From Patulibacter sp. SYSU D01012 (GTDB taxonomy: Bacteria > Actinomycetota > Thermoleophilia > Solirubrobacterales > Solirubrobacteraceae): a DNA stretch of 64,000 bases. The stretch is from assembly GCF_017916475.1 (NCBI RefSeq), contig NZ_JAFMTB010000001.1, forward strand, positions 806,001 to 870,000, given 5' to 3'. The position numbers and the translations under genes are program-made. Positions 25,150 to 34,829 of the stretch are shown piece after piece. The notes below the pieces were generated by a model. That model was not told where the DNA came from. It did not search any database and saw only the letters and a program-made list of their open reading frames with translations. The stretch's first letter is position 1. Each line of letters starts with the position of its first letter.

Positions 25150-25150
25150 C

Positions 25151-26674
25151 GTGTCGCTGCGCGCGCGTCTGACCCTGACGCTCTTCGTCATCACCGCCGT
25201 GGCCATGGTCGGCCTGGCGGCGATCACGTACACGAGCCAGCGCTCCGCCCTGATCGACCAGGTCGACGCGAGCCTGTGGTCGATGGGCCAGGGGGTGCAG
25301 GCCGAGCTGTGGCGCGAGAACCGGCCGGTCGGCGCGCGGGCCGCCTGGGGGCCGGGCGAGGACGCCGACGACGTGCACCGCGGGCCGAACCTGCAGCCCG
25401 GCACGTACGGGGAGTGCCGCGACGCCGCCGGCCGGGCCGTCGGCGACAGCGTCGGGCCGCTTCCGGTCTACGGCGCGCCCTCGACGTCGATCCCGCGGCC
25501 GCAGCTCCCCGCCGTGCTGCGGGGCGAGCGCACCTTCACCAGCGGCGCCGTCGGCGACGACGACCTGCGCTACCGCGTGCTGGTCACCCCCGTCCGAGCG
25601 GGCCCCGGCCCGGGCGGCCCGGCCCGCTCCGCCTCGTGGACCGCGGACGGCGAGCCGGTCGCCTACGCCGTCTCCGCCGTGCCGCTGGCCGACGTCGACG
25701 CGACCCTCTCGCGCCTGCTGCGGACCGAGGCGATGGTCATCGGCGGCGCGCTCGCGCTGCTCGTGGCGCTCGCGTGGCTGATCGTCCGCGTCGGGCTGCG
25801 GCCGCTGGACCGGATGGCGACGACGGCCGGCGAGATCGCCGCGGGACGCCTGGACCAGCGCGTGGAGGAGACCGCCCCCGGCACCGAGGTCGGGCGCCTG
25901 GGCCGGGCGCTGAACGGGATGCTCGGGCGGCTGGAGCGGGCGTTCCGCGAGCGCGAGGCCAGCGAGGAGCGGCTGCGGCAGTTCCTCTCCGACGCCTCGC
26001 ACGAGCTGCGCACGCCCCTCGCGTCGATCCGCGGCTACGCCGAGCTGTTCCGCGTCGGCGCGGTGCGCGAGGAGCAGGACGTGCGCAAGGCGATGGGCCG
26101 GATCGAGGACGAGGCCGCGCGGATGGGGACGCTCGTCGAGGAGCTGCTCGTGCTCGCGCGCCTGGACGAGGAGCCCGAGCGCAGCGTCAGCCCCGTCGAC
26201 CTGTCCACCCTGGCCGAGGATGCCGTCGAGGACGCGCGCGCCACCGCGCCCGACCGCGCGATCACGGCGGACGTGTCGGGCGAGGCGGTCGTCCTGGGCG
26301 ACGACGGCCAGCTGCGGCAGGTCCTCGCCAACCTGGTCCGCAACGCGCTCGTCCACACGCCCGACGGGACGCCGATCGAGGTCGCCGTGCGGCGCGCCGG
26401 CACCGACGTCGAGCTGCACGTGCGCGACCACGGCCCCGGGCTGCCGACGGACGACCCGCAGGCGATATTCGGCCGCTTCTGGCGCTCCGAGGGCGGCCGC
26501 ACGCGCGGACGCGGCGGCGCCGGCCTGGGGCTGGCGATCGTCGCGGCCGTCGTCGAGGCGCACGGCGGGACGGTAGGCGCGCGGGACGCCGACGGCGGCG
26601 GCGCGTGCTTCGTCGTGCGCCTGCCCGCCGCACCCGACGACGACGGCGCCGACGCGACGGGCGACGCGGCCTAG
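25151..26674 (+). CDS. Membrane sensor histidine kinase
   Basis: 507 residues, GTG start one base after the regulator. TM1 at about 8-28, an extracytoplasmic domain of about 160 residues, and TM2 at about 193-215. A HAMP linker follows (RPLDRMATTAGEIAAGRLDQRV). The dimerisation/phosphoacceptor motif SHELRTPLASIRGYAELF has its His at residue 284. The ATPase domain shows NLVRNALVHTP (N box), DHGPGL (G1) and GGAGLGLAIV (G2). It should phosphorylate the regulator encoded just upstream. The outside domain is rich in Arg/Pro/Gly and gives no clue to the ligand. Confidence 0.95.
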   Translation: MSLRARLTLTLFVITAVAMVGLAAITYTSQRSALIDQVDASLWSMGQGVQAELWRENRPVGARAAWGPGEDADDVHRGPNLQPGTYGECRDAAGRAVGDSVGPLPVYGAPSTSIPRPQLPAVLRGERTFTSGAVGDDDLRYRVLVTPVRAGPGPGGPARSASWTADGEPVAYAVSAVPLADVDATLSRLLRTEAMVIGGALALLVALAWLIVRVGLRPLDRMATTAGEIAAGRLDQRVEETAPGTEVGRLGRALNGMLGRLERAFREREASEERLRQFLSDASHELRTPLASIRGYAELFRVGAVREEQDVRKAMGRIEDEAARMGTLVEELLVLARLDEEPERSVSPVDLSTLAEDAVEDARATAPDRAITADVSGEAVVLGDDGQLRQVLANLVRNALVHTPDGTPIEVAVRRAGTDVELHVRDHGPGLPTDDPQAIFGRFWRSEGGRTRGRGGAGLGLAIVAAVVEAHGGTVGARDADGGGACFVVRLPAAPDDDGADATGDAA

Positions 26675-26730
26675 CGGAGCGGCCGGCGCGGCGGTGATGA
26701 GCTTCCGGCCCCGGCGCCGTCCTACCCACC

Positions 26731-27690
26731 ATGAGCCCCACCTCCACCACCGACCGCGACGCCTTCGAGGCGCAGGTGCGCCGCCACGCCCGCGAGCTGC
26801 ACGTCCACTGCTACCGGATGACCGGCTCGCTCGAGGAGGCCGAGGACCTCGTCCAGGAGACGTTCCTGCGCGCCTGGCGCAAGCGGGGCCAGCTCGCCGA
26901 CCGGACGGCGCTGCGCGCCTGGCTGTACCGGATCGCGACGAACGCCTGCCTGGACGCCCTGGACAAGCGCCCCCGGGCGGCGACGGCCGACGGCGAGATC
27001 CTGTGGCTGCAGCCCTATCCGGACGCGCTGCTCGACGAGCTGCCCTCGGGCGACGACGGGCCCGAGGCGGCCACCGTGGCGAAGGAGACGATCGAGCTGA
27101 CGTTCCTCACCGCGATCCAGCACCTGGCGCCGCTGCCGCGCGCCGTGCTCGTCCTGCGGGACGTCCTGGACCTGTCGGCGCGCGAGACCGCCGAGATCCT
27201 CGAGACGACGGTCGCGTCCGTGAACTCGGCGCTGCAGCGCGCGCGGGCCGGCGTGCGCGAGCACCTGCCCGAGCCGCGCGCGGAGTGGCGGCCCGGGCAG
27301 GAGGGGTCGGCGGCGCAACGCGACCTGCTCGCCCGGTACGTCGCGGCGACGGAGCGCGTCGACCTGCAGGCGCTGCTGCCCGTCCTGCACGAGGACCTGC
27401 GCTTCTCGATGCCCCCGCAGCCCGGCACGTGGGACGGCCGGGACGCGGTGGTGCAGGCGTGGATCGACGGCGGCTTCGGCACCGAGGCGTTCGCGACGCT
27501 GCGCTGCCTGGTCACCGCCTGCAACCGCCAGCCGGCCGTCGCCGCCTACGTCCGCGCGCCGGGCACCGACGCGTTCCGCCCGCTGGCGCTCGACGTCCTG
27601 CGCGTCGAGGACGGCCGGGTGCGCGAGATCGTCACGTTCGACGGCGCGCTGTTCGGGCGCCTGGGGCTGCCGGCGACGGTCCCGGCGTAG
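26731..27690 (+). CDS. ECF-type sigma factor with C-terminal SnoaL-like domain
   Basis: 319 residues. Region 2 (about 15-80: LHVHCYRMTGSLEEAEDLVQ, ETFLRAWRKR) and region 4 (about 125-180: LPRAVLVLRDVLDLSARETAEI, then a recognition helix) are joined by an acidic linker. Residues about 195-310 form a SnoaL/NTF2-like domain (LARYVAATERVDLQALLPVL ... FSMPPQPGTWDGRDAV). This layout matches the SigG/TIGR02960-like ECF factors, in which the fused domain replaces a separate anti-sigma factor. No anti-sigma gene is adjacent. Its target promoters cannot be read here. It begins 57 bp after the kinase gene. Confidence 0.9.
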   Translation: MSPTSTTDRDAFEAQVRRHARELHVHCYRMTGSLEEAEDLVQETFLRAWRKRGQLADRTALRAWLYRIATNACLDALDKRPRAATADGEILWLQPYPDALLDELPSGDDGPEAATVAKETIELTFLTAIQHLAPLPRAVLVLRDVLDLSARETAEILETTVASVNSALQRARAGVREHLPEPRAEWRPGQEGSAAQRDLLARYVAATERVDLQALLPVLHEDLRFSMPPQPGTWDGRDAVVQAWIDGGFGTEAFATLRCLVTACNRQPAVAAYVRAPGTDAFRPLALDVLRVEDGRVREIVTFDGALFGRLGLPATVPA

Positions 27691-27744
27691 GCGCCCGGCG
27701 GGGCCATAGGGAGCGGCGCGCCGCCGCGAGAAGTTTCGGAGGAC

Positions 27745-27773
27745 TTGTTCTAGAACGATCGCTCCTGTACGAT
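27745..27773 (+). promoter_or_regulatory. Promoter and GTTCTAGAAC operator of the TetR gene
   Basis: -35 TTGTTC (27745-27750), 17-bp spacer, -10 TACGAT (27768-27773), then seven bases to the ATG at 27781, which predicts a leaderless mRNA. The perfect 10-bp palindrome GTTCTAGAAC (27747-27756) overlaps the -35, a natural place for autorepression. Confidence 0.65.
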
Positions 27774-27780
27774 CCGCGGC

Positions 27781-28404
27781 ATGGCGCGCCCCCGGCTGCA
27801 CGACCTCGACGCGCTCCTCGACGCGGCGGAGGAGCTGCTCGCGGCCGGCGACGGCCGGGCCGTCACCATCCGGGCCGTCGCGGAGCGGGCCGGCGCCTCG
27901 AGCGGGTCGCTGTACCACGCGTTCGGCTCGCGGAACGAGCTGCTCGGCCGCCTGTGGCTGCGCGCCGCCCGGCGGTTCCTCGCGCTGCAGCGCGAGGCGG
28001 TCGAGCGGTGCCTCGCCGCCGGCGACGCGTGGGAGCACGCCGAGGACGCGACGGTCGCCGCGGCCCTGACCCTGCGCGACCTGCAGGCCTCCGCCCCGGC
28101 GAGCGCGCAGGTGCTCATCCGCCACCGGCGCGAGCAGCTGCTCGAGGACGGGCTGCCGGACGCCCTGGACGACGAGCTGCGCGCGCTCGACGGCGAGCTC
28201 CTCGGCGTGCTGCGCCGCCTGGCCGCGTCGCTCTTCGGCACGGCGGACCGCCGGACCGTCGAGACCGTCGCCGTCTGCGTCGTCGACCTGCCGCCGCCGC
28301 TGCTCGACGGCCGACGGCCGCGCCTGATCGATCCCGCCGACGCCCTGGCCGCCGCCGTCCGCGGCGTGCTGCGGGCCGCCCGACCCGCGCCCTCCGGCGC
28401 CTGA
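27781..28404 (+). CDS. TetR-family transcriptional regulator
   Basis: 207 residues. The N-terminal helix-turn-helix (about 5-50) shows LDAAEELLAAGDGRAVTIRAV, then AGASSGSLYHAFGSRNELL, a clear TetR signature. The C-terminal helices hold the ligand pocket and dimer interface and are not diagnostic. It lies 16 bp upstream of a DUF4442 hotdog protein in the same direction and probably represses that two-gene operon through the GTTCTAGAAC palindrome. The ligand is unknown; acyl-CoA-type ligands would fit the partner. Confidence 0.9.
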   Translation: MARPRLHDLDALLDAAEELLAAGDGRAVTIRAVAERAGASSGSLYHAFGSRNELLGRLWLRAARRFLALQREAVERCLAAGDAWEHAEDATVAAALTLRDLQASAPASAQVLIRHRREQLLEDGLPDALDDELRALDGELLGVLRRLAASLFGTADRRTVETVAVCVVDLPPPLLDGRRPRLIDPADALAAAVRGVLRAARPAPSGA

Positions 28405-28420
28405 CCCGAAGGACCCCGCG

Positions 28421-28921
28421 ATGCCCACGACCGCCACCGCCCGCACCGGGCCGATCCTCGCCGCCTACCGCCGCCTCGACCGGCTGCCCCGCGTGGGCCG
28501 GCGCCTGTTCTCCCTCGCCGTCGGCGTGCAGGCGCCGTACTTCGCGACCATCCGGCCGAGGTTCGAGGAGCTGCGGCCCGGCTACGCGCGCGTCCGCGCG
28601 CCGCTGCGTCGCCGGGTGAAGAACCACCTGGGCACCTTCCACGCGATCGCCTGCTGCAACCTGGCCGAGCTCGCCGCGGGCACCGCCACGGACGCGAGCC
28701 TGCCGGCCACCCACCGCTGGATCCCCAAGGGGATGACCGTCCAGTACCTCGCGAAGGCGCGCACCGACCTGACGGGCACCGCGACCGTCGAGGACCTGCG
28801 CGGGCTGCGGGCCGACGAGACGCGCGAGCTCGTCGTCCCCGTCGAGATCGCGGACGACCACGGCACCACGGTCGTGCGGGCCGAGATCACGATGTGGATC
28901 TCGCCGGCGCGCGGCGCCTGA
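28421..28921 (+). CDS. DUF4442 family hotdog-fold protein (thioesterase-like)
   Basis: 166 residues. The sequence KNHLGTFHAIACCNLAELAAG (about 67-87) corresponds to the hotdog central helix with the N-x-x-G-x-x-x-A pattern used by thioesterase-like proteins. It is followed by KGMTVQYLAKARTDLTGTAT and strand-rich C-terminal residues. DUF4442 proteins resemble PaaI-type acyl-CoA thioesterases but are mostly uncharacterised. The gene is co-directional with and close to the TetR gene, suggesting one operon. No signal peptide is present. Confidence 0.85.
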   Translation: MPTTATARTGPILAAYRRLDRLPRVGRRLFSLAVGVQAPYFATIRPRFEELRPGYARVRAPLRRRVKNHLGTFHAIACCNLAELAAGTATDASLPATHRWIPKGMTVQYLAKARTDLTGTATVEDLRGLRADETRELVVPVEIADDHGTTVVRAEITMWISPARGA

Positions 28922-28972
28922 CCCGCGGGTCTCGCGGGCGCCTCGCCGGTCCGGCGCGCCCGCGGCGGGGCC

Positions 28973-28999
28973 GGGCGGTCGTCGAACGACCGTCCGCCC
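28973..28999 (+). terminator. Hairpin after the DUF4442 gene
   Basis: GGTCGT-CGA-ACGACC (28977-28991) is extended by a GGGC/GCCC pair across a 4-nt bulge. It lies 52 bases past the stop codon and upstream of the NHL-protein start. Confidence 0.45.
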
Positions 29000-29037
29000 G
29001 GGTCCGACCGGGAGGGGCCGCGGCCGACGACCCCGGC

Positions 29038-30801
29038 GTGCGCCGTCCCCTGCTGCTCAGCCTCGCCGTCCTGCTGGTCGGGGCGGCCCTGCCTCCGTCG
29101 GCGCCTGCGGCGGGCCCGACCGATCCGCAGCTGACGATCTACGCGGGCGACGGCACCCAGGGCGCTCCCGTGCCCGGGCCGGCGCTGGCGTCGCCGCGCA
29201 GCTCGACGTCGGCGATGGACGTCACCGCGGACGGCACCCTCTACGCGCTCGACCTCGTCGACCACGTCGTCGAGCGCATCACCCCGGACGGCGAGCTGAC
29301 GATCGTCGCGGGCGACGGCACGGCGGACCCGTTCACGGCCGGCCCGGCGCGCTCGTCGGGCCTCGGCGGCCTGACGTACGCGCTCGCCGCCGAGGACGAC
29401 GGCACGCTGTACGTCGGAGACTGGGGGTCCGGACAGATCGCCCGGATCACGCCCGACGGCCGGCTGTCGGTCTTCGCCGGCGACGGCACGCGCGGGCTGC
29501 CGGTCGACGGGCCGGCGACCTCCTCGCCGCTCGGCTACGTCGTCGGGCTGGACACGGACGCCGCCGGCAACGTCTTCTTCGCCCTGCAGGACCAGTTCGC
29601 GGTCGTGCGGATCACGCCCGGCGGGACGTTGACGCGGATCGCGGGCACCGGCGACGGCGGCCCGATGACGGACGGGCCGGCGCTCGCGTCGACCATGGTC
29701 CCGCGCGGCGGGACCGTGCTGCCCGACGGCACGTACTACGTCTCGAGCGGCATCCCGTCGATCGCCCGGATCGCGGACGGCGACCTGCGGGTCGTCGACA
29801 CGACGATCTCGACGCCCGTCGGCATGAGCCACGACGAGGACGGCCGCCTGTACGTCGCGAGCAACGCCGGCGCGCGCATCACGCGGCTCGGCGCGGACGG
29901 CTCGGCGCCGACGCCGGTCGCGGGCGACATGACCAACGGCCTGTTCGCGTTCACGCCGGGCGATCCGCTCGCCAGCAGCTTCTTCTCGACGGTCGTCGCC
30001 GCCGACCCGTCGGGCGTCGTCTACACGATCGACTACCCCAAGCAGATCGGCCGCGTCGGCCCCGCGGTGCCCAGCCGGCCGCGCGCGGTCACCGCCGTCG
30101 CCGGGCCCGACGGTGCCGTGACGGTGGGCTTCGTCCCGCCGGCGAACCGCGGCCTGACCGCGATCACCGGCTACGAGGTGAGCGCCGACGGCGGCGACAC
30201 CTGGGCGCCGCTGGACACGACCGCGGCGCCCGGCGGCCGCCGGACGGGCCGGGTCGAGGGCCTGGCGGTCGGCACGCACGCGATGCAGGTGCGGGCGCGC
30301 AACGCCTCGGGCGCCGGCTTCGTGCCGGCCCAGCCGCGGACCGTCGTGGTGGCCCCCGCCGCGCCGGCGGAGACGCCGGGCGCCCCGGAGGGGCCGGTCG
30401 GCACGCCGGCCGCCGCGCAGCCCGCCCCGGCGACGACGCCCGCGGCCGTCGCCACCCCGCCCGCGCGCCCCGCCGCCCCCGCCAAGCCCGCCCGCCCCGT
30501 CCGCCGGGCCCCGTCCGTCTGCACCGCGAAGCGCCGCGTGCGGCTGCACTGGCGCGTGCGCCGCGGCACGCCCGTCCGCGCGGTCACGGTCACGGTCGAC
30601 GGCCGCCGCGTCCACGCGCTGCCCGGGGACGCCCGCTCCGCCGTCGTGACGGTCATGAGCCGGCGCACGCGCGTGTCGACGGTGCGGATCGTCGCGACGA
30701 CGACGGGCGGCCGGCGCCTGACGTCGACGCGCACCTACCGCCTGTGCGCCCCGCGCCGGGCCCGGACGCTGCCGACCACGGTCCTGCGGCCGGCGCGCTG
30801 A
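29038..30801 (+). CDS. Secreted NHL-repeat beta-propeller protein with FN3-like and C-terminal basic modules
   Basis: 587 residues from the GTG at 29038, which starts a clean Sec signal (RRPLLLSLAVLLVGAALPP). About 35-340 carry five or six NHL-type blades, each with a repeated I-T-P-D-G-x-L and A-G-D-G-T pattern. About 345-440 resemble a fibronectin type III domain (GYEVSADGGDTWAPL). A Pro/Ala-rich linker (about 445-490) leads to a basic C-terminal module bounded by two Cys (SVCTAKRRVRLHW ... TYRLCAP). It is probably an extracellular binding or scaffold protein; no catalytic motif is evident. Longer in-frame starts lie in low-complexity sequence. Confidence 0.85.
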   Translation: MRRPLLLSLAVLLVGAALPPSAPAAGPTDPQLTIYAGDGTQGAPVPGPALASPRSSTSAMDVTADGTLYALDLVDHVVERITPDGELTIVAGDGTADPFTAGPARSSGLGGLTYALAAEDDGTLYVGDWGSGQIARITPDGRLSVFAGDGTRGLPVDGPATSSPLGYVVGLDTDAAGNVFFALQDQFAVVRITPGGTLTRIAGTGDGGPMTDGPALASTMVPRGGTVLPDGTYYVSSGIPSIARIADGDLRVVDTTISTPVGMSHDEDGRLYVASNAGARITRLGADGSAPTPVAGDMTNGLFAFTPGDPLASSFFSTVVAADPSGVVYTIDYPKQIGRVGPAVPSRPRAVTAVAGPDGAVTVGFVPPANRGLTAITGYEVSADGGDTWAPLDTTAAPGGRRTGRVEGLAVGTHAMQVRARNASGAGFVPAQPRTVVVAPAAPAETPGAPEGPVGTPAAAQPAPATTPAAVATPPARPAAPAKPARPVRRAPSVCTAKRRVRLHWRVRRGTPVRAVTVTVDGRRVHALPGDARSAVVTVMSRRTRVSTVRIVATTTGGRRLTSTRTYRLCAPRRARTLPTTVLRPAR

Positions 30802-30828
30802 GGCGCCGCGGCCCGCAGCCGCCCCGGA

Positions 30829-30848
30829 CCGCCCGGACGGCCGGGCGG
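30829..30848. terminator. Hairpin between convergent NHL and thiM genes
   Basis: CCGCCCGG-ACGG-CCGGGCGG, an 8-bp perfect stem with a 4-nt loop, 28 bp after the NHL stop and about 100 bp from the thiM stop. Confidence 0.55.
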
Positions 30849-30946
30849 GGGCGCGGTCGGTCCCGGAACGCAGCGGACGGGGCGGCGCGGGCCTGCCCGG
30901 GAGGCGTCCGGCGGGCGGGCTCCCCGTCGCGCCCGGCCGGCGCCCG

Positions 30947-31750
30947 CTACGCGGCGGGCGCCTCCAGCCGGGAGAGCTCGTCGAGCAGCGCGACGGCGAA
31001 CGACCCGGGGCCGCGGGCGGCGCTCGCCGCCCGCTCCGCCGCGGTCGCGACCACGACGTGCGCGGCCGTGGCGGCGTGGAGCGGCGACCCGCTCACCGCG
31101 CAGAACGCCGCCACGAGCGCGCCCAGGGCGCAGCCCGCCCCGGTCACGCGCGTCAGCTGCGCGTCGCCGCCCGGCACGGTGACGAGCGCGTCGGCGGTGA
31201 CGAGGTGGTCCGTCGGCCCGGACACCGCGACGACGGCGCCGGTGCGGACGGCCAGCTCGCGGGCCGCGTCGAGCGCCGCCTCGGGTCCGTGCGCCGAGTC
31301 CACGCCGCGCGCGGCGTCCAGCCCCGCCGCCCCCGCGAGGGCCAGGGTCTCGGACGCGTTGGCGCGCACGACGGCCGGCCCCTGCGCGACGAGCTCCTGC
31401 GCCAGCGCGGTGCGCATCGACAGCGGGCCGACCGCGACGGGGTCGAGCACCCAGGGCACGCCCGCGGCGTTCGCGGTCCGCACCGCCACCCGGGCGGCCT
31501 CGCCCTGCTCGGCGGTCACGGTCCCCAGGTTGACGAGCAGCCCGCCCGCGACGCCGGCCAGGTCGGCGACCTCCTCCGGCGCGTGCACCATCGCCGGCGA
31601 CGCGCCCGTGGCGAGCAGGACGTTCGCCGTGAAGTTCGACACGACGACGTTGGTGATGCAGTGCGTCAGCGGCGTGGCCCGGCGCAGCGCGGCCAGGTCG
31701 GCGACGACGGCGGGGTGCGGCCAGGTGCGGTCGGTCTGCGGGGCGCTCAT
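30947..31750 (-). CDS. thiM: Hydroxyethylthiazole kinase
   Basis: 267 residues, full length for ThiM, which phosphorylates the thiazole alcohol so it can enter thiamine synthesis by salvage. [19 protein letters not shown] (about 29-48), [34 protein letters not shown] and the anion-hole/catalytic [15 protein letters not shown] are the expected ribokinase-like signatures. No thiD or thiE lies nearby. The 70-bp upstream gap shows no thiamine-pyrophosphate riboswitch, so in this position it is not visibly thiamine-regulated. Confidence 0.95.
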   Translation of the reverse strand: MSAPQTDRTWPHPAVVADLAALRRATPLTHCITNVVVSNFTANVLLATGASPAMVHAPEEVADLAGVAGGLLVNLGTVTAEQGEAARVAVRTANAAGVPWVLDPVAVGPLSMRTALAQELVAQGPAVVRANASETLALAGAAGLDAARGVDSAHGPEAALDAARELAVRTGAVVAVSGPTDHLVTADALVTVPGGDAQLTRVTGAGCALGALVAAFCAVSGSPLHAATAAHVVVATAAERAASAARGPGSFAVALLDELSRLEAPAA

Positions 31751-31822
31751 GGGTGCCCCGACGCTAGCGCGGCGCGCCGCCCCGGCCGCCCCGCGGGGCG
31801 GGACGACCGGGGACGGCGGCGG

Positions 31823-34612
31823 TCAGCGGACCGCGACCACGCGGATCGTGCCGCGGCGCGGCACGACGAAGCGCGCGACGCCGCGGCGGTCGGTGCGCGC
31901 CCGGTAGCTGCGCGCGCCGACGCGGATGCGGACCAGGCGCTTGCGGGCCACCGAGGCGCCCTGCGTCACGCGGACGCGGACGACCCGCCGCCCGCCGGCC
32001 GTGCGCGTGACCGAGCGGACCTGCGTGCGGAAGCCGCGGGGGCCGCGTGCGCCCTTCTCGCCCTTCTGCCCCTGCGGGCCCGGGATGCCCTGTGGGCCCG
32101 GCAGCCCCGGCACCCCGGGGACGCCGGCGGGGCCGGGCGTGCCGGCCGGGCCACCGGGGCCCTCCGGGCCGGCCGGACCGGCGGGGCCCTGGTTCGGATC
32201 CGGCGTGTCGTCGGCCACCTCGATGCGCGACTGCGCCCCGGCGGCGACGTCGTCCTCGCGGAACGGCACGTCGATGAACCGCAGGTCGGAGAACCGGCGC
32301 GTCTGGTCCGCGAAGTACGGCGACGTCGGATCCTCGGACTGCGAGTACGAGAGCAGCGCGCGGGCGCGCGGACCGTCGGTCGCGTTGACCTCGGCGAACA
32401 TGACGAAGCTCGATCCGTGCAGCACCTCGCCGTACGTGGCGGGGTCCGTCGAGACCGACGTGACGGGGTAGCAGCCCGTGTTGCAGCCCGAGATCGGGAT
32501 GCGCTCGCCGCCGCGGGTGGCGTGCTGCACGTCGCCCCAGGACGCGTCGAGCGGGAGGTCGCGGGCACGCAGCTCGGCGACCGCGTTGGCCAGGGCCTGG
32601 ACGGTCGCCGCGTTGCCGGCGTTCAGCGTGGTCGGCGTCGTCAGCGGGTTCGCCGGGTCGTAGCCGACGGACCAGAAGCCGTTCTGGTCGACCGGCGCGA
32701 GGGCGTAGAAGCGGGCGAAGAGCCAGCCGCCCTTCGCGTCGCGGTTGCCCGAGCCGTCGAAGGCGTCGAGGACCGGGCAGGCCGCGCTGATGTCGACGCT
32801 CGTCGTCGGACCGGTCACCACCGGGGCGTCGTCGTTGTCGCGGCACAGGGTCCGCAGGTTCGGCAGCATCAGCTCGGCGCCGAGGTTGCGGTTGGCCTTC
32901 CACGCGTCCTCGAGCGACGTGCGCGAGAAGCGGCCGCCGTTTGTCAGGCCGGTGCGCAGGATGTCGGCGCCCAGGCGGGTGCGCAGGTTCTGCTGGCCGC
33001 CCTCCGCGCCGATGACGGGCGAGAAGCCTTCGGTCGGGTCGCCCGGGATCGTCTGCCAGTACGAGTCGTTCGAGTTCTGCACCGCGCGGCGGGTCGTCCG
33101 CACGGGCATGTTCTTCGGCCCCAGGATGCCGGCGCGCACGGCGTCGTCGTCGGCGCCCAGGTCGCAGGCCGGGCGCGAGCCGTCGAGGATGAAGAAGCGC
33201 GACGCGACGGCCGCCCGCGGCGTGCCGTCCGGGATGCAGTCCGAGGCGATCTGCTCGCGCGTCAGGTGCGGGGCGACGGCCAGGTCGGTGTAGAACGCCG
33301 TGCCGCGGTCGTCGGCGCCGAGGGTGTTGACCCACGGGATGCCCTGGATCCGCCGCTGCGCGTCGACGAGCTCCTGGGCGCTGCGGGCGCGGTTCATCGC
33401 GAGCCACTGGTCGAACAGCCGCAGGTTGTCGCCGTTGGCGTCCTGCATGGCGTACGCGACGGAGCGGGTCCAGCCCAGGCCGAGCGTCGGGTACAGCGCG
33501 ACGCGGCCGAAGCGCGTGGAGTACAGGGTGCGGGACTGCGGCAGGACCCCGAGCGGCGTCTTCGCCTCGACGGTGACGGTCTGCTTGCGCATCGCCAGCG
33601 TGCGGCCGCCGTAGACGTACTTCGTCGGGTCGCTCGGGTCCAGCGTCAGCCGGTGGAACGTGAAGCGGCGGCCCGTCGAGACGGTGTGCGACCAGGCGAC
33701 GTGCCGGTTGTGGCCGATGTTGACCACGGGCGAGCCCATCAGGCTGGCGCCGACGACGTCCACGTCGCCCGGCACCTGCAGGTGGAACTCCCAGAAGCGC
33801 TCGTTGCCCGCCCACGGGAAGTGCGGGTTGCCCAGCACCAGGCCGTCGTGGTTCTCGGTCGCGTCGCCGCCCAGGCCGATGGCGTTCGAGCCCAGGGTCG
33901 GCTCGGCCTTCGGGTCGAACATCGTGCCCTTCAGGCGCGCGGCGACCTCGTCCTCGGTCAGCGCGGGGGCGTCGTCGGCGGCCGCGCGGCGCTCGGCCCG
34001 CGGCGGAGCGGCGGCGGGCGGCTGCGCGCCGACGAAGGCGGACGTGAACTGGGCGGAGCTCGCGCGCATGCCCAGGTTGTTCGCCAGGCGCCAGACGTCG
34101 ATCTCGCCGATCGGGCGCACCCACTCCGCGCCCTTGCAGCGCGGGTCGGTGATGCCGTCCCGGCCGCCCTTCTCGGCCAGGTAGCGGTTGTAGCCGGCGG
34201 CGTACCCGCGGGCGAGCTCGCGGGCGTCCTGCGACGGGCCCTCCGGGAACGGCTGCTCGAGCTGCTTCTCGATCGTCCGGTCGTCGAGGATCGACTTCCA
34301 GAACCAGTCCGAGATCAGGTTGGCGTTGCCGGTGCCGACGCCCAGGTAGCGGGCGCGCTCGGCGCTCGTCGTCAGGTACGAGTCGGCGAGCGTGCAGATG
34401 TTGTCCTGGGCGGCGGCGTAGCCGACGCCGAAGCCGCCGTCGCCGAGCGTGGCGCCCTTGACGTGCGCGATGCCGCCCTCGGTGCGGGTGACGCTGGCGT
34501 CGTAGGCGTGCGCCGGTGCGGCCGCGAGCAGGGCGCTCGCGGCGGTCGCCAGCACGACGGCGGCGCCGCGGAGGCGGGCGCGTGGCCGTCGGGGGAGGGG
34601 TCGTGGCCTCAT
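31823..34612 (-). CDS. Penicillin acylase family (Ntn) hydrolase with collagen-like tail
   Basis: 929 residues. A signal peptide (about 1-36, ending AHA) precedes the alpha-chain-like region starting with [17 protein letters not shown]. After an Ala-rich spacer, [11 protein letters not shown] places the predicted N-terminal nucleophile Ser at residue 242, where self-cleavage would generate the beta chain. [13 protein letters not shown] is a second family signature. Relatives remove acyl chains from beta-lactams, acyl-homoserine lactones or lipopeptides; the substrate cannot be told. Residues about 806-859 are continuous Gly-X-Y triplets ([19 protein letters not shown] and onward), followed by a basic beta-rich end module. 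The collagen-like insert is unusual for the family. Confidence 0.9.
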   Translation of the reverse strand: MRPRPLPRRPRARLRGAAVVLATAASALLAAAPAHAYDASVTRTEGGIAHVKGATLGDGGFGVGYAAAQDNICTLADSYLTTSAERARYLGVGTGNANLISDWFWKSILDDRTIEKQLEQPFPEGPSQDARELARGYAAGYNRYLAEKGGRDGITDPRCKGAEWVRPIGEIDVWRLANNLGMRASSAQFTSAFVGAQPPAAAPPRAERRAAADDAPALTEDEVAARLKGTMFDPKAEPTLGSNAIGLGGDATENHDGLVLGNPHFPWAGNERFWEFHLQVPGDVDVVGASLMGSPVVNIGHNRHVAWSHTVSTGRRFTFHRLTLDPSDPTKYVYGGRTLAMRKQTVTVEAKTPLGVLPQSRTLYSTRFGRVALYPTLGLGWTRSVAYAMQDANGDNLRLFDQWLAMNRARSAQELVDAQRRIQGIPWVNTLGADDRGTAFYTDLAVAPHLTREQIASDCIPDGTPRAAVASRFFILDGSRPACDLGADDDAVRAGILGPKNMPVRTTRRAVQNSNDSYWQTIPGDPTEGFSPVIGAEGGQQNLRTRLGADILRTGLTNGGRFSRTSLEDAWKANRNLGAELMLPNLRTLCRDNDDAPVVTGPTTSVDISAACPVLDAFDGSGNRDAKGGWLFARFYALAPVDQNGFWSVGYDPANPLTTPTTLNAGNAATVQALANAVAELRARDLPLDASWGDVQHATRGGERIPISGCNTGCYPVTSVSTDPATYGEVLHGSSFVMFAEVNATDGPRARALLSYSQSEDPTSPYFADQTRRFSDLRFIDVPFREDDVAAGAQSRIEVADDTPDPNQGPAGPAGPEGPGGPAGTPGPAGVPGVPGLPGPQGIPGPQGQKGEKGARGPRGFRTQVRSVTRTAGGRRVVRVRVTQGASVARKRLVRIRVGARSYRARTDRRGVARFVVPRRGTIRVVAVR

Positions 34613-34829
34613 GGGGCCCTCCGGGGGGTCGGGGTGAACGGCGAGACCCTAGGGACGGCGTCTGCTGATGTGGGAATCATCCGTCCACGTGCCCCGTACG
34701 CACCCGGCTCGTGCGATGGCGCACGCAGCGGCGACGGCCACGACGTACACGGCGCGTCCCCGGCTTCGGCGGCCCGCCGGGTGCGCTACAACCGAGGGGC
34801 GGCCTCGTCCCCCGGCCGCGCCGTCCCGC
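34613..34829. promoter_or_regulatory. Divergent promoter region between acylase and hypothetical membrane protein
   Basis: On the plus strand a TACAAC -10 (34789-34794) lies about 36 bp before the ATG at 34830. On the minus strand the acylase ATG has a GGAGGG ribosome site, and a TAGGGT-like -10 lies further upstream. No coding frame is visible in between. Confidence 0.4.

Noticed and set aside
31751-31822. Thiamine riboswitch upstream of thiM
   Set aside because: The 70-bp gap lacks the conserved TPP-aptamer elements.
32034-32195. The Gly-X-Y tract read as a repeat-expansion or assembly artefact
   Set aside because: The triplets use varied codons and residues and continue in frame into a plausible end module.
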